A stretch of 64,000 nucleotides of DNA from Pseudomonadales bacterium (lineage in GTDB: Bacteria; Pseudomonadota; Gammaproteobacteria; Pseudomonadales; Azotimanducaceae): the NCBI GenBank assembly GCA_022827905.1, contig JAJEIQ010000055.1, forward strand, positions 32,940-96,939, read 5' to 3'. Both the position numbers and the translations under genes were made by a program. Shown here piece after piece: positions 51,187 to 62,093 of this stretch. The notes under the pieces were generated by a model, which worked only from the letters and a program-made list of their open reading frames with translations, ran no database searches and was not told where the DNA came from. Numbering within the stretch: position 1 is the first letter of the stretch; the number at the start of each line of letters is the position of its first letter.

Positions 51187-53844
51187 TTGCCATCCCAAGC
51201 CCTGCCCGCACCCACGTTTCTCAAGGACTACCAGCCGCCCACCTACCGCACTGAGGAGACGGCACTCGCCTTCGACATTGGCGACGGCGCCACCAAGGTG
51301 CGCTCCAAGCTGCGCATTCGACGCGAGCCGGAGGCGGCCGCCGATGCGCCCCTCGTGCTCGACGGCAAGGAATTGGAGCTGCTGGCCGTTCGCTTGGACG
51401 GCGAGGCCTTAAGCGGCAACGAATACCGGGTGGATGATGAGTCCCTCACCATTCACGCCCCGCCAGCGGCGTTCGAGCTTGAGGTCGAGACCCGCATCAA
51501 GCCCGAGGACAACAGCTCCCTGCTGGGCCTGTACAAGTCCCAGACGATGTATTGCACCCAATGCGAAGCCCAGGGCTTTCGCAAGATCACCTACTACCAG
51601 GACCGGCCCGATGTGCCGGCAAAGTTCACCACCACCATCACCGCCGACGCCGAGCGCTTTCCGGTGCTGCTGTCCAACGGCAATCTGGTGGCGGACGACG
51701 AGGGCGGGGAACGGCGCACGGTCACTTGGCAGGACCCGTTCCCGAAGCCTTCCTACCTCTTCGCCTTGGTGGCCGGTGACCTGGCCTGCAAGACCGACCA
51801 CTTCACCACCATGAGCGGGCGGCGGCTGGAGCTGCGCATCTACTCGGAGCCGCACAACATTGGCCAGTGCGAGTATGCCTTGGGAGCATTGAAGCGCGCC
51901 ATGCGCTGGGATGAGGAAGCCTTCGGGCGCGAGTACGACCTGGACATCTTCATGATCGTGGCGGTGGAGGACTTCAACGCCGGGGCCATGGAGAACAAGG
52001 GCCTGAACATCTTCAACACCTCCTGCGTGCTGGCCTCCCCGGACACCGCCACCGACGCCACCTACGAGCGGGTGGAGGCGATCATCGCCCACGAGTACTT
52101 CCACAACTGGTCCGGCAACCGGGTCACCTGCCGGGACTGGTTCCAATTGAGCCTCAAGGAGGGCTTCACGGTGTTCCGGGATGCGGAGTTCACTTCCGAC
52201 ATGCACTCGAGGACCGTGAAGCGCATCGAGGACGTATCGCTCCTGCGGTCCGTGCAGTTCGCCGAGGACAGCGGCCCCATGGCCCACTCCGTGCGCCCGG
52301 ACTCCTACATCGAGATCTCCAACTTCTACACCCCCACCGTCTATGAGAAGGGCGCCGAAGTAGTAGGCATGGCCGCGCGCCTGGTGGGCCGCGAAGGCTT
52401 CCGCAGGGGCACGGATCTGTACTTCGACCGCCACGACGGCCAAGCCGTGACCACCGAGGACTTCGTGGCGGCGATGGAGGACGCCAACGGCATCGACTTG
52501 GACCAGTTCCGGCGCTGGTACGCCCAAGCCGGCACCCCGGTCCTGACGGTGGGCACCGACTGGCAGGACGGCACCTTCCGCATCCAAATCGAACAGAGTT
52601 GCCCGGCGACCCCCCGGCAGCCGGAGAAGGCCCCCTTCCACATCCCGGTCCTCATTGGCCTGCTGGATGCGGACGGTGAGGAACTGCCGCTTTCGGATCT
52701 GAGCCTCACCAGCGATGGCGCTGCCGTGGAGCTGCGCGGCGCAAGCCTGTTGGCGCACTTGCGCGAGCCAACGACGGCCCTTCAGGTGCATGGATTGGCG
52801 GCGGAGCCCGCGGTCAGCTTCCTGCGCGGCTTCTCCGCCCCGGTGCGGGTGCGCTACCCCCGCTCCCCGGAGGCCTTGGCCTTCCTGGCCCGCCACGACA
52901 GCGACGGCTTCGCCCGCTGGGACGCCATGCAAAGCCTGCTGCTCGATGAGTTGGACCGCATCGGCCAAGGGGCTGCGGTCAGCGATGGCGTGCTGGACCT
53001 CTTCCGCGCCCTGATCGGCGACGCGGCCAAGGCGGCGGACGCCGAGACCGGCTCCATGCTCCGGGAAATGCTGCTGCTGCCGAGCGAGGGCTATCTGTTC
53101 GAACAGGTTGAGTCGATCGACGTGGAGGCCATCATCGGCGCTCGGGACCGCCTGCTGGAGACCTTGGCCAAGGAACTGGCGGACGGCTGGCGTGATCTCT
53201 ACCAGCGCAATGCGCCCCGAGGCCCCTACCAGCCCGACGCCCTGGGGATGGCGCGCCGGGGTCTGAACAATCTCGCCTTGGGCTATCTGGCCCACTGCGG
53301 AGCGGATGACGTCAACGGCCTGCTGAAGGCCCATCTGAACGCCGCCGACAACCTGACCGACCGCCTAGCCGCCCTGCGGCAGATCGCCGACCGCGCGAGC
53401 TACCCCGACCGGGCTAAGGTGCTGGACGATTTCTACCAGCGCTGGCAGCAGGAAAGCCTGGTAGTGAACCAATGGTTCGGCATTCAAGCCAGCGCCCGCT
53501 GCACGGATGTTGCCGTGGTGCGGAAACTGGCGGCCCATCCGGGCTTCGACCCCGGCAACCCCAACAAGGTGCGTTCGCTGTACGGCGCATTCGCGCGCCA
53601 GAACAACCGCAACTTCCATGCCGCCGACGGCACCGGATACGATTTCCTAGCCCAAACCATTGCCGGCATCGACCCCAAGAACCCGCAGATGGCGGCCCGG
53701 CTGCTGACCCCCTTGACCCAATGGAAGAAGTTCGACGCAGCCCGGCAACGCCTCATGAAGGCGGGCTTGGAGCACCTTGAAGCCAAGGAAGGCTTGTCCA
53801 AGGACGTGTTCGAGGTGGTGACCAAGAGCTTGGGGCGGGAGTGA
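51187..53844 (+). CDS. pepN: Aminopeptidase N (M1 metallopeptidase)
   Basis: 885 residues. A TTG at 51187 is chosen because AAGGAGG lies 6 bases before it and PTFLKDYQPPTYRTEET is the usual PepN start; ATG-only starts would lose the first domain. GAMEN at 266-270, zinc motif HEYFHNWSGNR (302-306) with the third ligand Glu at 325 in SLKEG. C-terminal repeats bear the DUF3458-type fold. Removes N-terminal residues from peptides in the cytoplasm. Confidence 0.94.
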   Translation: MPSQALPAPTFLKDYQPPTYRTEETALAFDIGDGATKVRSKLRIRREPEAAADAPLVLDGKELELLAVRLDGEALSGNEYRVDDESLTIHAPPAAFELEVETRIKPEDNSSLLGLYKSQTMYCTQCEAQGFRKITYYQDRPDVPAKFTTTITADAERFPVLLSNGNLVADDEGGERRTVTWQDPFPKPSYLFALVAGDLACKTDHFTTMSGRRLELRIYSEPHNIGQCEYALGALKRAMRWDEEAFGREYDLDIFMIVAVEDFNAGAMENKGLNIFNTSCVLASPDTATDATYERVEAIIAHEYFHNWSGNRVTCRDWFQLSLKEGFTVFRDAEFTSDMHSRTVKRIEDVSLLRSVQFAEDSGPMAHSVRPDSYIEISNFYTPTVYEKGAEVVGMAARLVGREGFRRGTDLYFDRHDGQAVTTEDFVAAMEDANGIDLDQFRRWYAQAGTPVLTVGTDWQDGTFRIQIEQSCPATPRQPEKAPFHIPVLIGLLDADGEELPLSDLSLTSDGAAVELRGASLLAHLREPTTALQVHGLAAEPAVSFLRGFSAPVRVRYPRSPEALAFLARHDSDGFARWDAMQSLLLDELDRIGQGAAVSDGVLDLFRALIGDAAKAADAETGSMLREMLLLPSEGYLFEQVESIDVEAIIGARDRLLETLAKELADGWRDLYQRNAPRGPYQPDALGMARRGLNNLALGYLAHCGADDVNGLLKAHLNAADNLTDRLAALRQIADRASYPDRAKVLDDFYQRWQQESLVVNQWFGIQASARCTDVAVVRKLAAHPGFDPGNPNKVRSLYGAFARQNNRNFHAADGTGYDFLAQTIAGIDPKNPQMAARLLTPLTQWKKFDAARQRLMKAGLEHLEAKEGLSKDVFEVVTKSLGRE

Positions 53845-53851
53845 GGCACCG

Positions 53852-55516
53852 TCATCCGTGCAGGGCGGGCAGGGGAGCCGTAGCGTCCTCTCCCTCGCTT
53901 TCCTCCTTCATCAGCGCATGGGTGGCCCTTAGGAGTTCCTCGCCGCTGATTGTCCCGCTCGGGTCGCTGGCGTAGAGGGCGCGGTTGAGGCGTTCGAGCA
54001 GTTTGCGGGCCATGGGCGTTCGGCGGATGCGGGCCAAGGTGTTGGCGTCGGAGAGTTGCCAGTGGGCGCTCAAATGGTCGAGCCAGGCGTTGCGCATGGC
54101 TGCCAATTGGTCGCTTTTGCAGGCTTGGTTCAGCACCTTCCAAGCGGTTGCGGCGGCATCGGGTTGCTCGGGGGCTGCGGCAGGTTTGCGGCGGCGCGTG
54201 AGCAGCCAAGTGGTCAGCCAGCCGAGGAATCCGGCGGCGGTGAGGGCCAAAAGCCAGGTCGGATAGGTAGGCGGTGGGGCGTTGGCGTCTGGGAGTGCGG
54301 CCGGCTCGGCGTTTGCGGCATTGGCGGGCTCGCGGCTACGCGCTTCCTGCACGGATGCCTCGTCCGCGGAGGTTGCGCTCGCTGGCGCTTCACCGGTGAT
54401 GCGCAGGGTCCGCCCCGGCAGGACGGCTTCCTGCACCCGCTCGTTGACGCTGTCCCACCAAGTGAGCCTGAGCGGTGGGAGCGTTGTCTCGCCGGGATTG
54501 ATGGGAATGATGGAGTGGGTCTCCTGGCGGCTGCCTTGAGCGCCTAGGTTGGAATTGCCGTCGTCGAGGCGCACAGGTTCCGGGTACTGCTTGAAGAAGC
54601 GTTCGGGCAGGTTCAGGTTCAGAGGGGGCACCGAGGAGCCGGTGTTGCCCACCACGTTGACCCGGATGGTCCGTTGCACCGGCTCGCCGACGTGGAATCG
54701 CGGATCGGCGGGCTGCCAAGTCTCGGCGATGGAGACGGCCTCGGCCGGCAGCCAAGGCTGGTCGGCCGGATAGTCCGGGGGGATGGGCAGCACCTCGATC
54801 TGGATTTCCGGGGTGCTCACGCGGATGCCGGAGCGCCGACCGCCCGCCGGTCCGGGCAGGCGCACCGAGCTCATCACCGAGATTTCCGGGATGCGCAGAC
54901 GGCCTTTCTGCTCCGGGAAGATGGCGTAGCGCTGTTCGAGCACCCCGTAGGGACGGCCTTGGCGGATGGCGGTTGCGGTGCGGTTCTCGCCCAAGGAGAT
55001 GACTAGGGCGCCGGGGATCTCGGGTGCCGCAGGCAGATCGCTATAGACCTGCACGCCGTTGGCGTAGAACAGGCTGCGGGTCAGTATGGTTTGCGCTTGC
55101 ACGCGCACCGGGTTGGGGGCGGCGTTGGCCTCGAAGAAGATCATGGCTTCAATGGCGTCGCGTACGCCGGCGTCCAACGGAATGACCTGCAAGCGCAAGG
55201 GCGGGCTCTGCTGGCCGCCGAGGCTCAGCGGAGGGATGTCCAGCCAGCCGCTTTGCTTGGGGCGCAGGTTGATCTGGTATTCGACCCATTGGCTGACTTG
55301 GCCGTTGACGCTGCGGAATTGGGTGGTGGTGTTCGTGCCGATCACCTCGAAAGCGTTCTCCAACAGGCTCACGTCGATTTCCTCACTTTGGCTGGCGCCT
55401 TCCGCGCGTAGGGTGAGTTGGACGGTGCTCAGCTCATCGATGGCTTCGCGGTCCAAGGTGGCCGTGATGGTGGCGTTGGCGCTGGCGGCGAACACGGCGG
55501 CCAACAGCCCGACCAC
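53852..55516 (-). CDS. batD: BatD-like oxygen-tolerance protein
   Basis: About 554 residues from a GTG at 55516. The frame is open to 55732, but that part is translated from a palindromic repeat and a neighbour's end, and a good signal peptide (VVGLLAAVFAASANA) starts here. Beta-sandwich domains (LSTVQLTLRAEGAS, SVPPLNLNLPERFFKQYPEP) and a late membrane helix (WLLALTAAGFLGWLTTWLLT), with a cytoplasmic tail. Last gene of the MoxR/Bat operon; family role is envelope stress tolerance, details unknown. Confidence 0.85.
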   Translation of the reverse strand: MVGLLAAVFAASANATITATLDREAIDELSTVQLTLRAEGASQSEEIDVSLLENAFEVIGTNTTTQFRSVNGQVSQWVEYQINLRPKQSGWLDIPPLSLGGQQSPPLRLQVIPLDAGVRDAIEAMIFFEANAAPNPVRVQAQTILTRSLFYANGVQVYSDLPAAPEIPGALVISLGENRTATAIRQGRPYGVLEQRYAIFPEQKGRLRIPEISVMSSVRLPGPAGGRRSGIRVSTPEIQIEVLPIPPDYPADQPWLPAEAVSIAETWQPADPRFHVGEPVQRTIRVNVVGNTGSSVPPLNLNLPERFFKQYPEPVRLDDGNSNLGAQGSRQETHSIIPINPGETTLPPLRLTWWDSVNERVQEAVLPGRTLRITGEAPASATSADEASVQEARSREPANAANAEPAALPDANAPPPTYPTWLLALTAAGFLGWLTTWLLTRRRKPAAAPEQPDAAATAWKVLNQACKSDQLAAMRNAWLDHLSAHWQLSDANTLARIRRTPMARKLLERLNRALYASDPSGTISGEELLRATHALMKEESEGEDATAPLPALHG

Positions 55517-55545
55517 TCGCAGGGCTCGGCAACCGTCAGGACCGC

Positions 55546-55572
55546 CGGAGCGAGGGCGTCCCGCCCTCGAAC
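55546..55572. repeat. REP-type palindrome between two Bat genes
   Basis: CGGAGCGAGGGCGTCCCGCC and its complementary end lie in the 95-bp gap between batD and the upstream VWA-TPR gene; a common mRNA would carry the hairpin. Confidence 0.75.
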
Positions 55573-55611
55573 TGGCCGCTTGAATCGGCGTAGCGCCTTG
55601 GATGCGCGGTT

Positions 55612-57342
55612 TCACCAGATCTTGTCCTGCTCGCGGTTGCGGTAGTCGCCTTGGCGCAGCCGCTGGTTGGTTTCGTATTGGAATTTGCGCCGCAACAGGC
55701 CGCCCGGGTCGTCGGGAACCCGGCGCAGCCATTGCTCCAAGGCCTCCTGCTGCTCGTCGCGGCCACCCTCGGCTTCCGCGGTTTCGGCGCTGGACTGCGG
55801 ATCGCCCTCGTCGGCTTCCTCCTGTTGCCCCGTTCCTTGGCTGTCTTCCGCCTCGGATGGGTCCGAGCCCGCCTCGCTTTGCTGCGGCCCGTCGGCGCTT
55901 GGGCCGTCTTGTTGCGGAGGCTGGTCCTCGTTTTCGCCGGGGCTCGGCTGGTTGCCGGACTGCGCCTCCTCGCCCGCCTGCTGTTCGAGAAGCTGCTCCA
56001 TGAGCGCCTTGTTGAAGGCGGCGTCCTCATGGTCCGGCGCACCGGACAGGGCTTGGCCATAGGCGGCGATGGCGGCTTGGTAGTCGCCAAGCTGAGCCAA
56101 GGCGTTGCCGAGGTTGTAGTGGTCGGTGGGGGTTTGGGCTGCGCTCCAGCCCTGGGCGGCGCCTTGGTAGTCCTCGCCACGGTAGCGGGCCGCGTTGCGC
56201 CAACCCGGGTCCTCGAAGAGCTCGGCGGCCGCTTCGGGGCTGCCGTCCTCCAGCGCTTGCCAGCCCTGTTGGTCGCGGCGTTGCCACAGGTCGTCCCAGA
56301 GTCCGGCGCTGGCCGGGAAGGGCAGCAGGCAGACCAGGGCACAGGCTAGGACGCCGCGGCGGAAGCCGAGCAGCAGAACCGGCAGCAGGAGCACCGCCCC
56401 CCAGTAGCCGACGTCCGCCCAGACGTCGAATTCCCGGTCGAGTTCCTGGCTTGCGGCCTCGCCGGGCAGGGGCGTCGCCAGCAGGTGGCTGATGTCCGCA
56501 TCGCCCACCCCGATGGTTCGGTAGCGCCCGTGGCAGAGGTCCGCCACGGTGGCCAGCCGGTCGCTGTCCAAGGACGCTCGAATGATTTGGCCTTGGCTGT
56601 CCACCAGTTGCTGGCCTGGCTGATTGGCGAACTCCAGGGGAATCGGTGCCCCCGCAGCCGTGCCGATGCCAAGGATGGACAGCGGAAAGCGGCGGCTGCA
56701 GCGGGCGGTGACCTCGCTGACCCGATCAATGCCGTCGGTCACCATGAGCAGGCGGCCCTGCGCCATGCGGGCGTTGGCGAAGAGTTCGAGCGCCAGGTCC
56801 AAGGCGCTTGCCGGGTTGCTGCCAAACACCGGCATCATGGCCGGGCTCAGCGCCGTCAGCAGGTTCTCGATGGTTCGCACGTCGTCGGTCAGCGGGGCGA
56901 CCACGTGGCCGTCCCCCGCATAGGCCACCAGTGCTGTGAAGCCTTCATCGCGGACGCGCAGCACATCGGCGATCTTGTGGCCAGCCCGCGCCAGCCTTGA
57001 GGGGCTGAGATCCTCGGCGTACATGGACAGCGACAGGTCGAACAGGATGACCAAGCCGTCCTCCTTCTGCTCGACCGGCTGCGGCAGGCGCTGCCATGTG
57101 GGGCCGGCCAGCGCGGCGGTGCCGACCAGCAATGCCAAAGCCGCCGCCCAGGCGGTCCAGCGGTGACGGCTTTCCTGGGCGCGCTCCAGCAGCGCATCGA
57201 GCAGGCGGGGCTCCACGGCATCCTGCCAATGGGAGCCGGCGAGGTGCTTGCGTGCCCAAAGCGCCGCCAGCGCCAAGGCCGGCAGGGCGCCGAGCAGCCA
57301 CCAGGGCCGCAGGAAGTGGAAGTCCTGCCAAGCCTCAATCAT
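55612..57342 (-). CDS. BatB/BatC fusion: VWA domain plus TPR
   Basis: 576 residues. Two N-terminal membrane helices, a von Willebrand A domain with MIDAS LFDLSLSM (about 95), a further helix (VLLLPVLLLGFRRGVLA), then TPR-like repeats (HYNLGNALAQLGDYQAAIAA) and an acidic, Gln/Glu-rich tail of about 100 residues. In many genomes batB and batC are separate. The start overlaps batA by 8 bp. Confidence 0.88.
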   Translation of the reverse strand: MIEAWQDFHFLRPWWLLGALPALALAALWARKHLAGSHWQDAVEPRLLDALLERAQESRHRWTAWAAALALLVGTAALAGPTWQRLPQPVEQKEDGLVILFDLSLSMYAEDLSPSRLARAGHKIADVLRVRDEGFTALVAYAGDGHVVAPLTDDVRTIENLLTALSPAMMPVFGSNPASALDLALELFANARMAQGRLLMVTDGIDRVSEVTARCSRRFPLSILGIGTAAGAPIPLEFANQPGQQLVDSQGQIIRASLDSDRLATVADLCHGRYRTIGVGDADISHLLATPLPGEAASQELDREFDVWADVGYWGAVLLLPVLLLGFRRGVLACALVCLLPFPASAGLWDDLWQRRDQQGWQALEDGSPEAAAELFEDPGWRNAARYRGEDYQGAAQGWSAAQTPTDHYNLGNALAQLGDYQAAIAAYGQALSGAPDHEDAAFNKALMEQLLEQQAGEEAQSGNQPSPGENEDQPPQQDGPSADGPQQSEAGSDPSEAEDSQGTGQQEEADEGDPQSSAETAEAEGGRDEQQEALEQWLRRVPDDPGGLLRRKFQYETNQRLRQGDYRNREQDKIW

Positions 57343-58339
57343 GTTGCAAGCGTCCCGGGACCGGCACCAGCAGCGCGCAGATCAACACCCACGCCAAGCC
57401 CAGGGGCCAGAAGTACAGGGCCGAGATGGGACGGTAGGTCTCCGGGTCCTGCTCAATGGCTTCAAGGGCGTCGATGATGTCGTAGATTTCCAGCAGCTTG
57501 GTGGTGTTGCGGGCGCGGAAGTAGCGGCCTCCCGTGACGTTGGCGATGGCCGTCAGGGTGTCTTCATCCAATTCCGCGGACGGATTGATTAGCCTAGAGC
57601 CAAGGGCACCGAAGATGCCCGGCATGCGCATCTGTTCGGCGCCGACGCCGATGGTGTAGATGCGAATGGCTTCGGCGGCGGCGAGTTCAGCGGCCTTGGC
57701 GGGGGCCACTTCGCCGACGTTGTTGGCCCCATCGGTCAGCAGGATCAGCACCCGGTCGCCGTCCGGGCGGGTGCGCAAACGTTTGACCGCCAGGCCGATG
57801 GCATCGCCAATGGCGGTTTTGCCGCCGGCGATGCCCACCGGCGCCTCGTTCAGCAGCCGCTCGACGCTGGCCAGGTCGAAGGTCAGGGGCGCTTGCAGGT
57901 AGGCATTGGTGCCGAACAGGATCAGCCCCACCCGGTCGCCTTGCCGGGCTGCGACGAAGTCCGCAACCACCTGCTTGACCACCGTGAGACGGTCCACCAA
58001 TTGATCGGCGAGCTGCATGTCCTCAGTGCCCATGCTGCCGGAGATGTCCACCGCCAGCATCAGGTCCCGCCCGGTAGTAGGCAAGGTGACTGGCTCGCCG
58101 GTCCACTGCGGCCGGGCGGCGGCCGTCAACAGCGCCAGCCAAGCCAGCCACAGCAGCACGGGGCGCCACGGCAAACGCCGAGACCGCCCGGTCAGGGCAC
58201 TCTCCGGCTGTAGGCGGAAGGTGTCCACGTCCGGCACGGTCAGGGCGGCCTGCCGATTGGCCAACGGACGCCAGAGCCAGCGCAGCAGGGCGGGGAGCGG
58301 CGCCAACAGCAGGACATAAGGCCAGACCCATTCGATCAC
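57335..58339 (-). CDS. BatA-like VWA protein
   Basis: 334 residues from a GTG at 58339 overlapping the DUF4381 stop (GTGA). Two N-terminal helices, then a VWA domain with MIDAS AVDISGSM, LLTDGANN and a C-terminal membrane helix (YFWPLGLAWVLICALLVPV). A periplasm- or cytoplasm-facing metal-dependent adhesion domain working with MoxR. Confidence 0.9.
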   Translation of the reverse strand: MIEWVWPYVLLLAPLPALLRWLWRPLANRQAALTVPDVDTFRLQPESALTGRSRRLPWRPVLLWLAWLALLTAAARPQWTGEPVTLPTTGRDLMLAVDISGSMGTEDMQLADQLVDRLTVVKQVVADFVAARQGDRVGLILFGTNAYLQAPLTFDLASVERLLNEAPVGIAGGKTAIGDAIGLAVKRLRTRPDGDRVLILLTDGANNVGEVAPAKAAELAAAEAIRIYTIGVGAEQMRMPGIFGALGSRLINPSAELDEDTLTAIANVTGGRYFRARNTTKLLEIYDIIDALEAIEQDPETYRPISALYFWPLGLAWVLICALLVPVPGRLQHD

Positions 58340-58890
58340 GGCGACCCTCCCGCCGGGGATGTGGCGGCGTCCTTGCGCCGGACAGCCGGAAGGAGGGAAA
58401 AGCGCCAGAAGCGGCGGCACTCCCGATCGAGCAGGCGGCTGACCAAGCCGTCCAGCGCTTGGACATCCACTTCGGCATCGCGGCGGAACCGGGCTGGGCC
58501 GAGGCAGCGGCCAGCGCCCCTGGAGAAGGCAGGCTCACCGTAGCGTCCATCCAAGTAGCGCAGCCAATCATCGCCCCAGGCCGGGATCATCTCGCGATGC
58601 CCGAGCCCGTGAACCGCCAGGCGCTTGAGCACTTCGTTGGTGCGGTGCAGCCAAGCCGCGGGCGCGATCGAATCGCCGCGCAGTTCAAGGGTCAGCCGGC
58701 GATGCAGTTGCCTCGCCGTACGCGCCGGCCGGAAGCGCCGCCAGCGGTGCCACAGCCGGACAATGCCCCAAGCGAGGAGACAGAGCCCCAGCGCCGCCAA
58801 GACCCACCAGCCGGGCGCCGGCGGCCACCACAGCGGCGCTTGGGGCAGGTGGATGTCGCGCAGTTGATTCAGCAGTTCGGATTCCATCAT
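58336..58890 (-). CDS. DUF4381-domain membrane protein
   Basis: 184 residues. MESELLNQLRDIHLPQAPLWWPPAPGWW and a membrane helix (VLAALGLCLLAWGIVRLW) are the DUF4381 signature; a cytoplasmic helical tail follows. Always found between DUF58 and BatA genes. Overlaps the DUF58 stop by 4 bp. Confidence 0.88.
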   Translation of the reverse strand: MMESELLNQLRDIHLPQAPLWWPPAPGWWVLAALGLCLLAWGIVRLWHRWRRFRPARTARQLHRRLTLELRGDSIAPAAWLHRTNEVLKRLAVHGLGHREMIPAWGDDWLRYLDGRYGEPAFSRGAGRCLGPARFRRDAEVDVQALDGLVSRLLDRECRRFWRFSLLPAVRRKDAATSPAGGSP

Positions 58891-59789
58891 GGAAACTCTA
58901 CGGCGGGGTCATCGTCCGTCATCAGCGCGACGTAGCGGGCGGCGTGATTGGCGCACAGGCTCCTGAGCGTTTGGTCGCGCTGCTCAAACTGGTCGGCGTA
59001 GGCGGTGCGCAACCGGCGGTTGCCGCTGTGGAACTGCCAGCGCTCGGAACCGTCGGTGATGCTGTAGCGTTCCGCCTTGGGCAACGCCCGCTCCAGGGGG
59101 TCGGCGACGCGCACCAGGGTCAGGTCGTTGTGGCGTGCCAAGTTGGGCACCGCGTCGTGCCAAGCGTCGGCGCCGGTGAGGAAGTCGGATATCAGCACGA
59201 TGCGGAAGCTGTTCGGGGCGAGGCGACGGATGCGTTGCAGGCTGTCGCGGTAGTGGGCTGGGTTCAAGAGCCGCGTATGGCGGCTCAAGGCTTGGTTCTG
59301 CTCGGCCAGATCGGCCAGCAGCCGGGCCACGGCCTTAACGCTGCGCAACGGCTTGTGGACCGGGGTGCGTTCGTTGCCGAGGACCAGGCCGCCCACCCGG
59401 TCGTTGTGGGCGAGCGCCCGCCAGGCGGCACTGGCGCCGACTTCGGCGGCGGCCACGGATTTGAGCCGAATCCGGCTGCCGAAGAACAGGCTCTGGGATT
59501 GATCGACCACCACCAAGGTGGGCCGCTCCCGTTCTTCGCGGAAAACCTTGGTGTGGGGCTTGTTCTTGCGGGCGGTGACCCGCCACTCAATGCTGCGCAC
59601 GTCGTCGCCCGGCTGGTAGAGGCGCACCTCGCTGAAGTCCACGCCGCGCCCGCGCAGCTTCGACAGGCGGGAACCGGCTTGGTGGCCGCGGCGGAGGCTC
59701 GCTTGCTGCCGGCTTGGGGCGCGGCGGTGGCGCAGGGCGAGCAGATCGCTCAATTCGACGTAGGCACCTGTCAAGGCCGAGGCGTTCAT
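58887..59789 (-). CDS. DUF58-domain protein of the MoxR operon
   Basis: 300 residues from ATG 59789. GRGVDFSEVRLYQPGDDVRSI and EWRVTARKNKPHTKVFREER are the DUF58 signature; VDQSQSLFFGS is a degenerate VWA metal site. Lies 20 bp after moxR. Likely a client of the MoxR ATPase. Confidence 0.9.
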   Translation of the reverse strand: MNASALTGAYVELSDLLALRHRRAPSRQQASLRRGHQAGSRLSKLRGRGVDFSEVRLYQPGDDVRSIEWRVTARKNKPHTKVFREERERPTLVVVDQSQSLFFGSRIRLKSVAAAEVGASAAWRALAHNDRVGGLVLGNERTPVHKPLRSVKAVARLLADLAEQNQALSRHTRLLNPAHYRDSLQRIRRLAPNSFRIVLISDFLTGADAWHDAVPNLARHNDLTLVRVADPLERALPKAERYSITDGSERWQFHSGNRRLRTAYADQFEQRDQTLRSLCANHAARYVALMTDDDPAVEFP

Positions 59790-59809
59790 GGCGGCGGAAA
59801 AACCTGCGA

Positions 59810-60796
<987 letters not shown>

Positions 60797-60851
60797 GAGA
60801 GTCCGTCGGGTTTGCGCAGGGAGCCGTATTTTACGTTGATAACGCGGTGCC

Positions 60852-61973
60852 TCAAGCCAGCCCGAACGCCTCTGCGCCGTTGTCCCAGAAGATCTTGCGG
60901 ATGCTGGCCTCCGGCAGGGGCTGGCTCTCCAAGTCCGCCAGGCCCGCCGGCCAGGTGCCGTCCGGGTGGGGGTAGTCGGTGTTGAAGGTCACGTAGTCGT
61001 CGCCCACCAGCTCGCAAACCGCCGGCAGGGTCCGCTCGTCGCCCCGGCAGGCCACCAGGAAGTTGGATTTGAAGTAAGCCGTCGGGCGTCGCTTGAGCAG
61101 CGGATGCTCGGCGTTGCCGGAGAACTCCCAGTGCTGCTCCATGCGCTGCAGCCAGTAGGGGAGCCAGCCGGCGTCGGCTTCGACGTGCACCACCTCGAGA
61201 CGGGGATGGCGTTCGATCACGCCGTACCAGATGAGGCTCATCATCGCCACCATGGCTTCGAAGGGATGGGCGATGATGTGGCCGGAGGTGTGGGTCTCCA
61301 TGCGTTCGCCGAAGGAGGGCAGGTAGGGCGAGCCGGAATCGTGGATGCACACCGGCTTGCCGAGGGTTTCAATGGCGGTCCACAGGCTTTCGTTGGCCTC
61401 GTGGTGCAGATTGCGTCCGCACACCGGGTTGGGGCGCACGTAAAAGGCGCTTGCGCCCAGCTCGGCGGTGCGTTGGGCTTCCTCGATGGCGAGATCCGGT
61501 GCCTGCATCGGCAGCATGGCGGCCATGCGCAAGCGCTCCGGGGCGGCGGCGCAGTAGTCGAGGCTCCAGTCGTTGTAAGCTCGGCACACGGCGGCGAGCA
61601 GCTCAAGGTCGCGGAACTCCTTGCCGAGCATCTGTCCGCCGACGGTGGGGTAGAGCACTTGGGCATCGACCCCGTGGCTGTCCATGTCGCCTAGGCGAGC
61701 GGCCGGGCTGAAGCCTTCGGCCCGGGACTGCTCGTGCTTCTCCATGCCGCGCGCTGCGGCCTCCAGGAACTCCTCGGAGTGCATGGGGTAGCTGCCGTCC
61801 TGCTTGGTAATGGGCTCGCCTTCCACCACCATGCCGGTGCGGCCGCCGCCCAAGTCGCCCATCCGCGGCGCCCGGTCGGCGAAGGCCGGGTCGATGCACT
61901 CCCGCCAGATGCTCGGCGGCTCCATCTGGTGGGCGTCGGTGTCGAGCACCCGAAAGCCGTTGCGCATGGTCAT
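60852..61973 (-). CDS. Amidohydrolase-2 (ACMSD-like TIM-barrel) family protein
   Basis: 373 residues. Starts with RVLDTDAHQMEPPSIW, the variant metal loop of this subgroup, includes YNDWSLDYCAAAPERLRMAAMLP and VHVEADAGWLPYWLQRM, and ends in a FNTDYPHPDGTWP region with the late Asp. Likely hydrolyses or decarboxylates a ring-cleavage or similar metabolite. The pseudogene at 14.6 kb belongs to a related family. Confidence 0.87.
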   Translation of the reverse strand: MTMRNGFRVLDTDAHQMEPPSIWRECIDPAFADRAPRMGDLGGGRTGMVVEGEPITKQDGSYPMHSEEFLEAAARGMEKHEQSRAEGFSPAARLGDMDSHGVDAQVLYPTVGGQMLGKEFRDLELLAAVCRAYNDWSLDYCAAAPERLRMAAMLPMQAPDLAIEEAQRTAELGASAFYVRPNPVCGRNLHHEANESLWTAIETLGKPVCIHDSGSPYLPSFGERMETHTSGHIIAHPFEAMVAMMSLIWYGVIERHPRLEVVHVEADAGWLPYWLQRMEQHWEFSGNAEHPLLKRRPTAYFKSNFLVACRGDERTLPAVCELVGDDYVTFNTDYPHPDGTWPAGLADLESQPLPEASIRKIFWDNGAEAFGLA

Positions 61974-62093
61974 TTCCGTAGGTCGAGGATCAATCCTAAG
62001 CTACCGCTTGGATAGGAGGCGGTCAATGCGCCCGTTAGGGCGCACAGGCATCGTGTTAGCCTATTGGCTTGGTCATTGTCTTGGAGCTTCCGC

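Noticed and set aside
51409..53334. 641-codon minus-strand frame inside pepN
   Set aside because: Shadow of the pepN reading frame; no family features.
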